A DNA stretch of 64,000 bases from Rhynchopus euleeides (Eukaryota; Euglenozoa; Diplonemea; Diplonemida; Diplonemidae), in contig OY723269.1 of assembly GCA_963210315.1 (NCBI GenBank), positions 1,426,001-1,490,000 of the forward strand, written 5' to 3'. Of this stretch, positions 56,005 to 64,000 are shown piece after piece (within the stretch, counting starts at the first letter, position 1; every line of letters starts with the position of its first letter). The position numbers were made by a program, and so were the translations under genes. The notes below the pieces were generated by a model. The model was given only the letters and a program-made list of their open reading frames with translations, did not search any database and was not told the origin of the DNA.

Positions 56005-56149
56005 CCCCCCCAAAAAGACCCTGCGGTGCACCAGATGTAACTCGACAAAGACGAAGCACGGAGTCCCCTTCACAGAAGACTCCCTCCAACGACATGACTT
56101 GCAGTGTGCACGAATCAGAGGCGACAACGACGAAAACGACAACCTATAG
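56005..56149 (+). pseudogene. frame-displaced second C2HC zinc finger of the USP ORF
   Basis: Read one frame over from the USP ORF, AAG at 56015 opens KTLRCTRCNST, then GVPFTEDSLQRHDLQC, and stops at 56147-56149. It has the same spacing as the first finger (C-x2-C, then G-x-P-x-T, then L-x-R-H-x3-C). Skipping one base in the A8 run at 55984-55991 would fuse it to the ORF. Either an indel or read error, or a programmed +1 frameshift. Confidence 0.65.
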
Positions 56150-56688
56150 GTGAACCCTTAGGTGCTAGGTGCAAGCGGGCGACGAGCACAAATACCCCCC
56201 ACACCCCTGTCCCCTAGTCAAGGACAAGCCTTTCATGTTATCCCAAACCTTGAAAAACCCCCCCCCCCCTCTCTGCGTTATTTCTCGTTCCTGACGACTC
56301 AACAGAGGGCAGCACCGTAGGGTGCTGTCGATGCCCGGATAACGCACGGAACCCCCAGTTGAACGAGAGGGCATCGAAACTGGGAGGGACCACACACAAA
56401 AAAGACAACCCGGTATGCGGGGTTTGAATAACCCTCAGGGAAGCAGCGCCCCTGCCATGCATAGCTGATTTCTCGTAAACCCCTTTTTTGAAATGGAGCG
56501 CTCCCCCCCCCCCCCTTTTTTCAAAAAAGCAAACAGATTTTCTTACCTATCACCCCCCTCCTCTCTCTCTCTCGCGTTATTGCACTTTCCGTCACAGCCA
56601 CTCAGCAGGCGTTGACCCCTCTCCCCTCCCCCACCCCCAAGCTGGCGTGCCGCTGCCCCCCTCCCCCGCCCCTCTGCCCGCCCCTCCT
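56150..56688. other. intergenic region after the USP ORF
   Basis: Poly(C) tracts at 56258-56270 and 56507-56516, a CT-rich leader to 56575. No gene. The right border of the RT-USP block lies somewhere here; I see no terminal repeat. Confidence 0.4.
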
Positions 56689-57570
56689 ATGACAGGCCTC
56701 GCCAGCTGGGTGGCCTGGGCCTCCCCTCTACACTCAGGCGACGCGAGCGTGCTGCCCGCCAACTGGACCTCCGCATGGGTCGGCACGGCGGCGAGCCTCG
56801 CCTCGCCACACCCCTTCTCCTCCTCCTCCTCCGCCTGGGCCCCGCACCTCCCGGCTGCCTGCGCCGAGCTGCAGCCGCCGCCCGGCGATACAGCCACAGC
56901 CCTGCTGTGGGCTGCCTCCTCGGCTGTGCGGTGCACCGCTTCACACCACCCTGCGCTGCTGCCGGTGTGCCTCGCCGCCATGGCATGGGGCTGCTGCGTG
57001 GGGTTCGCCGTGCTGTCGCTCCTGCTCTGCAGGCGCGCAGCATCGGGCCCCGCAACCCCTCCGGAACACCCTTCCTTTGCAGCCGTGGGCAACCGCTTCT
57101 GCAGCGACTGCGCTGCGCTGCGGCGGTACGGCCGGGCTGACGAGGGACTCAACGGCAGCTTCATGGTGCCTTCAGAGCCTGTGAAGCCCCTCATTATTGC
57201 TTACTCCGACCCGCAGCGCCCGGAGCGGACCCTGCAGGTGCCGCCCCTGGTTCTGCAGTATAGCTGGGAGAGCGCGGCGCGTGCCTGGGTGTGCCTGAAG
57301 TGCGGCGACACGGAGAGGGCTGAGGAGCGCATGTCGAAGCACTGCCTCCGGTGCCCCGCGCCGCTGCCCAGCGAGCACTTCCCCCAGAGGGGGTGGTGGC
57401 CGGAGTTTGACATGCACCGCTGCGACGGTGTGCATGTCGCTGAGGAGGTGGAGGCGGCGGCGGCGGTTGGAGAGAGTGGGGGCGAGGGGGGCGGTGCGCC
57501 GAGGGGTGGCGCGGGGCAGCGTGTCCGTGTGCGGTCGGCGGGGAAGCGGAGGAAGAAGCCGCGTGGGTGA
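56689..57570 (+). CDS. predicted membrane protein with paired-Cys cytosolic domain
   Basis: I start at the ATG at 56689 (MTGLASWVAWASPLHSGD), because upstream codons of the open frame are Pro/Ser-rich leader; 293 residues. The first about 85 residues are Ala/Ser/Pro-rich with N-x-S/T, probably lumenal. A hydrophobic helix, LPVCLAAMAWGCCVGFAVLS, at about 88-115 ends in LCRR. The rest looks cytosolic, with Cys pairs FCSDCAALRRYG, VCLKCGDTERAEER and KHCLRC and a later HRC, so a zinc-binding fold is possible. The C-terminus is basic (KRRKKPRG). No family recognised. Confidence 0.6.
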   Translation: MTGLASWVAWASPLHSGDASVLPANWTSAWVGTAASLASPHPFSSSSSAWAPHLPAACAELQPPPGDTATALLWAASSAVRCTASHHPALLPVCLAAMAWGCCVGFAVLSLLLCRRAASGPATPPEHPSFAAVGNRFCSDCAALRRYGRADEGLNGSFMVPSEPVKPLIIAYSDPQRPERTLQVPPLVLQYSWESAARAWVCLKCGDTERAEERMSKHCLRCPAPLPSEHFPQRGWWPEFDMHRCDGVHVAEEVEAAAAVGESGGEGGGAPRGGAGQRVRVRSAGKRRKKPRG

Positions 57571-58926
57571 GGTGGGGTGTGGGGTGTGTGGCTGAGGGGG
57601 CATCGCGTGTCTTCTGCGCTTCGGAAAACGGCTGGAGGAGGGGGTGGGGGTGGGGGTGTGTTGTGCGAAAAGCTTAGAGCGGTGTGTGGGGGGGGGGGGG
57701 TGGGGGGCGGGGCGGACAGGTGTTGGTTAACACCACCACTGCCCTCTGGGAGAGGGGGCAGCCAGAAGGCGTTGTGCTATGCCAAAAAGGGGCAATCTAG
57801 CCGTATCTCCTTGACCTTCCGTCGGCCGTGTTTTAAAAAATATCGTGATTGCTGGCAACTGTGATTCGTTCTTTCCTTGTTGATGCGCTGACGCTTCCAC
57901 CGCCCAGAGAGCTGCTGCCTTAACGTGGGTGTGGATCACTACGCTTCATGCGGGTCGGGTGCCAAAAAAATACTCAACAGAGGCTTGCTGTCGCGTTCTT
58001 TGTACGAACGGTGCCCGTTGGTTGTGGTGCTCGGGCATATGTGCAGGATCCCAACGGTGACACGAGTCTTCTTCGTCCGAAAAGCGAGCTGTTCTTCCAA
58101 ACCAAACAATGCTGCTGATCCACTCTGGCCCCTGTTCCTGTTGAGGCATTGAGACTATTTCCACCTCCAAAACCCGAAGCCTGCTCGCGCCAGGGTCTTG
58201 CTTGCATTGCCGGGCTTCTTTGTTTTATATAGTGGGCTGTGGTATTCAAGTGACCCGGTTTCTTGCTTATCTCACCCCGCCCCCCCCCCCCCCCTGTTAA
58301 CGAGTGAAGGGTGATCATTCTTGTGCTCCCTTCAAATTCGATTTCACTACCCCCCCCCCCCCCTGTTCCGTATGCGGAACATGATGCTTCAGTTCTACGT
58401 TTCTCGGGAAAAATTGCTGTAAATCACGGTCTTCACGCCATAACTCGTCATGCGTGTGCGGAAAGTGTCAGAAGCGCATTTTGCAGGGAATCTAATTCGT
58501 CATTCGGTAGATTCGGGAGCGGCGCTGTCAAAAGCCTGTTCATTTCATGCATGCCCGGTGCATGTCTGCCAAACAACACGGCAGGGGTGCGAGGGCTAAA
58601 GGAGCCTGGCCCAGACGCTAAACACCAACGTACAGAAAGTTATCTGAGTGATCCAAGGGCGAGTTCTGTGAAGTGCCAGCAGACGCCCCCACCCCCACCC
58701 CATCCACCTTTCGAGACCAGACAGGCCATCACTCCCGCCATCTTCCCCACCCCACCCCTCCCCACAGGAACTACACTCCCCCCCCCCCCTACATATTATG
58801 CCACACCATACCACGTCGTAAGGCGGCGTCTCTAAGGAGCGCACTCTCCCCCCCTCCCCCTTGTCACTTGCTCTCTCCAACTCACTACTGTTGCCCCACC
58901 ACCCCCCACCCCCCCACTCCGCCACA
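57571..58926. other. intergenic region
   Basis: G-rich at 57630-57715. 57865-57930 contains the inverted GCGTCAGCGCATCAACAAGG dispersed motif, matching 38545-38590. Poly(C) at 58278-58293 and 58351-58364. No gene recognised. Confidence 0.4.
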
Positions 58927-61900
58927 ATGCGTGAAGTCCGCGATGTGCTTCGTGAGAGAATGCTCCTCGATGGGGCTATCCGGAAGCAGCGTCTCATCAA
59001 AGGCGTCCTCACGAAGATGCGTGAGGTTCGCCGGCAGCGGCACCAACGCCTCCTGGGTATCGAGGAGAAGGTTCGCGTCCTCCGCCTCCGCCGCGACGAG
59101 ATAGCCAGCGCCGAACCCAGCTACGAGCAGATGAAGGTGACGGAGGAGCTCGCCAACCTCCACGACGAGGCAGACGCCGCCCGCGCCTACTACGCCCGCC
59201 TCCTCTCCCCGCTCGAGACGGAGTGTGTCGCGCTCACCCCCTCACGCGAGGAGAGCCGCTTCCTCCTGGGTCACCACGCCATGGAGGCGGTGCAGGCAGA
59301 GCGCCGCAAACAGCGCTCCCAATTCAGAAGAAAACGCACCCGCAAGGCACAGGCCCACAAGGTATACCAAGGCGCCAGGCTTGCGGAGGAGGCGAAACAC
59401 CGCTACACAGAGGAGGCGGAGGGGCTGCGGAGGAGGGAGCTGCTCCAAGATGACCTCCGTGCTGTGAACGGCGACATCGCGGCGAGGGTGGAGGCACTCC
59501 GGGAGGCCTCGTCGCCCCGAAGGGGCGACGGCGACGGCGATGGCGATGGCGATGGTGGCGGGGAGAAGGTGGGGGATGAGGGTGGTGGTGGTGGTGGTGG
59601 TGGTGGTGTGGATGATGTCGGGTCCGATTTTGAAAGCGCCTGCGAAGGTGACGAGGCGCTGCAGGAGCTCCGGGCGAGGCGCCTGCAGACCTCGCGTGAG
59701 CTGGAGGCGGTCAGCAAGCAGGACTTCAGCCTCCACAGGGTCCGGCAGGCAAACGCCGCGGCGAGGGTCGCTTTGGAGAAGCCCAAGAGCCCCCCCCCGT
59801 CACGCCTGGCGTGGCGGCAGCATGTCTCGGATGCGGAGTCGGAGGAGACATCCCTTCTCTCCACAGGGCTGTTCAAGATGCACCTCCGCAACCAGATCCT
59901 GTATCGGAGGTCGATTGGAAGGAGAGCTGCGGCAGCTGCAGCAGAGGGGGAGGAAGACCAGAAGGCGGCAGAGGAGGCCACCGCGGGGCGCCCGCCTTTC
60001 AAAACGGAGGCGGAGCTTCTGGAGGTTTTGAGGAGGCCAGGCGGCGGAGCTGCCACCGCCGCTACCGCCCTCGACTTCGACGTGGCTCTGAAGGAGTGCA
60101 TCCCCAGCGAGGGGGAGGCCCGCCTGCTGCTCCGCCGCGATCCGTTCTTCGCAGATCCCCCCCTGCAGCAGGCGGTGTGGGCAGACGCGGTTCTCCTCGC
60201 CGCGCTGCGGCAGCTGGGCGCGATGGTGTCGGGCGCGCTGCCCGCGGGCAGCGCCACGCTGCGCACCTTCGACGGCTACAACGCGAGGGCGGTGCGGCGT
60301 AGGCAGAGGGGCGACGACGCGCGGGCACCGCCCTCTCCCGGCGCCCCGCCTGCGGAACGCCTCTCCCGCCTCCGCCAGGTCAGGCGGTACTACGACAACT
60401 TCAACTTCAGCGGGAGCGAGGGCGGGGGCGACAGCGGCAGGGACTCCCCACTCCCCCCCCAGCCACCTCCCCCCGCTCCGCCGCCTGCGGCGGGCGGCGG
60501 CGGTGGCGGTGGCGGCTGCTCCCCTGGCTTTTCCTCCAGCTGCACATCACCCTCCTCCTCCTCCGCCCGCGCCCCGCGCATCTTGAGGGAGCGCAAAGTG
60601 CGCAAGAGACGCCCGATCCGCCTCCAGGGTGTCTTCCATGCCAGCGTGTCGGGAGGATACGACCCCCCGGGTGAGGCTGGCGGTGGTGGGTTTTCCCGGA
60701 AGCAGCAGCAGCATCAGGAGCCGCGGTCCGCGGAGGAGGAGGAGGCGGGGGGTGTGCCGGCCGCCGTGAGGGCGGCGCAGCATCCGGCCCCCCCGGGCGT
60801 GGGGGGTGCCGGTGGCATCCCGTCGCCCGCCTTCGCGGTGTCCTACCGCGTGGAGGGGTACGGCGTGGTCTCCTTCGCCTCCTCCGCCGGGAGCTGTGTC
60901 ATCGCTGTCGCGGCAGCGCAAGAAACCCCCCACCGCGGCCCCCCACCCCCCCCACCGCCCCCTCCCGGCGGGATCCGCGCTGCGAAGGTCGAATACCTAC
61001 CTGGGGAGGGTTGCTTCTCCGCCACAGGGCATGCTGTGCCCCTCCCTCTCCACGCCCTACCCGGCACAGCAGACGACTCCCAGGCGCAGGAACCCGCTGC
61101 TGCCTCTGTTGATGCCGCTGGGGGGAGCGGGGCAGGCTACGGCGGAGCCGCCACCGCCGCCGCCACAACGTTCATCATCCCGACACCTTCGTGGGGTGGG
61201 GGTGGCGGGGGTGGGAGGGGTCGCCGTGGCGTCGGGGTGCCTTCCTCCTGCGCCTGGGGGAGGACGCTTCACGAAATCTCCGTCGCGCTGGATGTCGGGA
61301 ACGTCCTGCACAACACCCACGGCGCAGGGGCTGGGGGGCCCAGGAGGGGCGCGGGACGCGCCACCCCACCCTCCCGCCCCCATGCTGGGAAGAGGGCGGT
61401 GGTGCGGGGCGGTGGTGGTGGCGGGGCGCATCGCCGCCACCACCACCCCCCGCCAAACTCCCCCCCCGCGGCGCTGCAGGCCTTTGGGGATACAGGGCGG
61501 CAGTGGGGTGGCGTGTGGGGTGGCGCCCAGCGGTGCCCTCCGCCTCCTCCGCCTTGCGGCGGCGGAGGAGGGGGGGGGGGGGTGTGGGGATGGCAACTCC
61601 GCTGAGATATACCAAAGCATCGCCCTCCGCCTGCAGGCTGTGCAGAGCAAGCTGCTGTCGATGCGGCTGAGCCGCGCTGGGGGGAAGCGGGCTTCTGCTT
61701 CTGCTGCTGCAGCTGCTGCTGGGGGTCGCGCCCCGTCTGCCCAGAAGCCCCGTGGGGGTGTTGGAGGTGGTGGTGCCGCGGGTGTGGGGTCTGGCCAGGC
61801 CTGCCTGCTCCCGCCGGCGGCGCGTGGGGGAGGAGGGGGTGGTGGCGTTGGGGCGGGGGCCGGGGCGGCGCTGTCGCAGTCGATGCTTGCCCCGCTGACG

Positions 61901-62041
61901 TGCTTTCCGGTGCGGCCGCTGCCGCCCCTCATGCAGCTGCCGCGGAATGCATACAGCAGGAGGCATCACCCGCCGCCAAGGGTGCGGGGGGGCGGCAGGC
62001 AGCCACCTGGCACGCTCAGCCCCACAGTGGTGCCTGCGTGA
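58927..62041 (+). CDS. coiled-coil, Gly/Pro-rich protein, probably frame-split at a G13 run
   Basis: Starts at ATG 58927 (MREVRDVLRERMLLDGAIRK). Residues 1-200 are strongly helical and basic. A Gly/Asp-rich linker (about 200-235) follows, then more coiled coil with EALQELRARRLQTSRELEAV. Middle segments have ALDFDVALKECIPSEGEARL and RLRQVRRYYDNFNFSG. Several Pro and Gly runs follow. The first frame stops at 61605, 20 bases after a G13 run (61570-61582), but another frame carries on with SAEIYQSIALRLQAVQSKL and a Gly/Ala-rich tail to 62041. A one-base length error or polymorphism in the G run is the simplest explanation; the fused protein would be about 1,040 residues. No function assigned. Confidence 0.6.
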
Positions 62042-62868
62042 GATGTGGGGGCGCCGGGGCGGGGGGGGTGGGGGGTGGTCCCTTTGTGGCCCGCCACCCC
62101 CACCTCCGTATATATCTTGTGTTGCAGCGGCGATACTCCGTTTGGAGTGTGGTGGGGGTGGAGGTGGAGGGGGGGGGGGGGGGGAGAGGAGAGGGGAGAA
62201 GGGGGCTCATCCACACCCGCCTTTCGTTGACACGAGGGAGGGCTGAGGTTGTTGCCCCTGTGTGTGGAGTGGTTTCTCTTCACACCTCCGCGTATCGCGG
62301 GGCAGGATGTATCAAAGGTTGGGGGGGGGGGATGATGTGTGAAGGCGCTGGTGACTTTCCGCGCACACCCGGTGCTGCCGCGCCGATTTCGGGAAAGTTG
62401 GAAACCCCTGGGAGGAGTGGTGTGATACCATTGAAGAATATCGACAAGGCGAACACCGTGCCATGCCAGCATTCAGGGCACCGCCACCGCCACCACCACC
62501 ACCACCCACCTCCACCACCCCCTGCCCCTTTCCGTGTGTGTTGCCCGCGGCGTAGATCCGGCTGCTGTTGTTAGGGGGTTTGGGTGGTCTGCACAGCCAA
62601 AACAGGGTGGGGGGTGGGGGAAGACTCGATTTTTCTGCGTCTCGGGACTCTCCTCATTCTGGCTTGGACTGTCGTTTATATAGCTGGGCCTTCATATCAC
62701 ACCTCACTACCCCCCCCCCCCTTTCCAGGACACACAGCTACACAGGCAGTGACACAGCTTCCGGTGTGCCGAGACTCGTGTGCGTGTGTGTAGCAGTTGG
62801 AAACAACAAGGAGTCGTGGGACCAGCCGAGCCACACCCCCTTGTGCGACAGAAGCCCCTCTCCGTTGA
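62042..62868. other. intergenic region
   Basis: Poly(G) at 62170-62183 and 62322-62331, a CAC-rich run near 62478-62520. No gene recognised; the leader of the next gene probably starts after the C-run at 62710-62721. Confidence 0.4.
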
Positions 62869-64000
62869 ATGTCCTCTGATGGCCGTGTGGCAGAGCCTGT
62901 CCCGGCGGGGGGCGGTGTGAAGGCTGATGCACCTGCAGGCGGGGAGGTCTCGACCCCACCGGCGCACTTCAAGCCGTCGTCCGCGCTTTTCATGGCGCCG
63001 GACGATGACTCGGATGACGACAGCAACGATGAGTACAACCGTGCGCCCGAGGCAGAGGAGGGCGCCACAGGGGCGGGCACAGCAGCAGTGTATGTGACAT
63101 AGGGCTGTTTGTTTTCTGGCAAAAAAAAAAGCCTTGGCGTTGAAATGTGGCAGAAGAATTTAGTTTAGTAGCAGCTTAGAAATAGGCATATTTGGCACTG
63201 TCTCCATCGAATCTGGGTAACGCTGCAGGCCCGCTCATCCAACATTGCCAACGAAATATCTGAAGTGCCTGCCCACACTCCTTTTGCCCCTCCAACAGGA
63301 AGCCAGGCCCGACTGCAGGCGCAGCCAAGAAGCCGGCTGGTGGTGGTGTCTACAAGGTATGAACATTGGCGACGGTGGTTGCAACACAGTGGGGTCATCG
63401 AATCTCTTTAACTTTTGGCGGTTTTCTTCAGGAAGGTTGGGGGAGGTGGGGGGCACAACCAGTTTGAAGAAAGAACTGCCGAAATGATTCAGCCCGTCGG
63501 GTCACAGTAACGCGCGGTGTTCACCTGGGTGGGTGGGTCGGGGGGGGGGGGGTGAGGGTGAGGCCTTTTCTGAGACTCTCTGGTGCCAAACTGTACAACT
63601 CCTTATCTCATCTGTAAGCGATCCCCCCCCCCCTCCCCGCCCCAGATTCCCCAAGGTAACGGCAAGGTTGTTTCTGAGACCCCCCCCCCCCCTCCCCCAA
63701 AAAGAATACTCCCAGAACAAAAGCCAAGCCGCAAGATGCAAATGCTGCTTGCTTAGTTTTGGCACCAGAGAGGCCTCGGGATTGGCAATATCCTTCCCTC
63801 CTTCCCCCCTCCCCCCCTCTCCCCTATGGTGAACGCCCCACTGCTACACCCGTGTGGGGAGTTGCTACGTTCCTCCCCCACCCCCCGCCCTCCCCGTTGT
63901 GTTCTTTCTTTGTGACCCCTTCCCCACCCCTCCCCCCGAAACCCCACGCAAAATAATGCAGACGCATGAGGAGAAGCTGCGGGCAGAGGAGAAGCTTCTG
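62869..64000 (+). CDS. acidic protein of unknown function (3' end outside the window)
   Basis: Three exons seen, in phase: 62869-63089, 63299-63356 and 63962-64000 (runs off the end). Donors GTATGT and GTATGA, acceptors CAG. The N-terminal about 73 residues are Gly/Pro-rich, then very acidic (APDDDSDDDSNDEYNRAPEA). Exon 2 gives VKPGPTAGAAKKPAGGGVYK. Exon 3 begins a charged helix, THEEKLRAEEKLL. The 605-bp intron 63357-63961 has poly(C/G) tracts. The acidic start followed by a charged helix recalls eIF3j or similar phosphoproteins, but too little is visible to name it. Confidence 0.6.

Overview
The window looks like nuclear DNA of a flagellated single-celled eukaryote whose lineage I cannot fix. 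It carries an alpha-tubulin with Lys40 and a C-terminal Tyr, an RNA polymerase III subunit and a TRAPP subunit. Coding DNA is strongly GC-rich in third positions. Introns are short, with GTATGT/GTATGC donors and pyrimidine-rich CAG acceptors. Intergenic DNA is full of poly(C)/poly(G) tracts, (CA)n runs and mobile-element debris. All ten recognisable host loci lie on the + strand.

Host genes in order: 3' part of the Pol III subunit RPC3 (1-2052); alpha-tubulin (2576-3931); a long coiled-coil protein with a calpain-like but probably inactive protease region (9736-14726); a secreted type I membrane protein with Cys-rich EGF-like modules (18870-20810); the TRAPP subunit TRAPPC1/Bet5 (26760-27521); a helical-repeat, RGG and PDZ-like protein probably spanning 29468-32536; a coiled-coil protein (34666-36749); a membrane protein with Cys pairs (56689-57570); a coiled-coil low-complexity protein (58927-62041); and the 5' part of an acidic protein running off the end (62869-64000).

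Mobile DNA fills the gaps. 5.0-9.5 kb is a nest: an AAACGTTT-rich foldback, a TIR element with G7TC ends flanked by TA, and inside it a 2.4-kb insertion with 13-bp TIRs and an ATT target duplication, which itself carries a 378-bp foldback. A second G7TC/TA element with arms of about 365 bp lies at 25.3-26.5 kb. Smaller foldbacks lie at 15.2 and 22.6-23.7 kb, and short dispersed repeats elsewhere. 41.1-44.0 kb is a 2.9-kb palindrome nest with two nearly identical 832-bp units. 44.2-45.3 kb is a two-ORF element with 69-bp TIRs that match perfectly.

The most unusual block is 45.7-56.2 kb. A Penelope-like reverse transcriptase with a 41-nt in-frame intron is followed by three arrays that all have a 31-bp period and a GGGCCGA core. 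A class III nucleotide-cyclase fragment is trapped between arrays 2 and 3. After the arrays comes a long ORF with a ubiquitin-specific-protease domain that keeps its catalytic residues and ends in paired C2HC zinc fingers, the second displaced by one frame. RT, structured tandem repeats and an accessory enzyme together recall the giant Penelope-derived terminons of rotifers. That the block is one mobile unit is inference.
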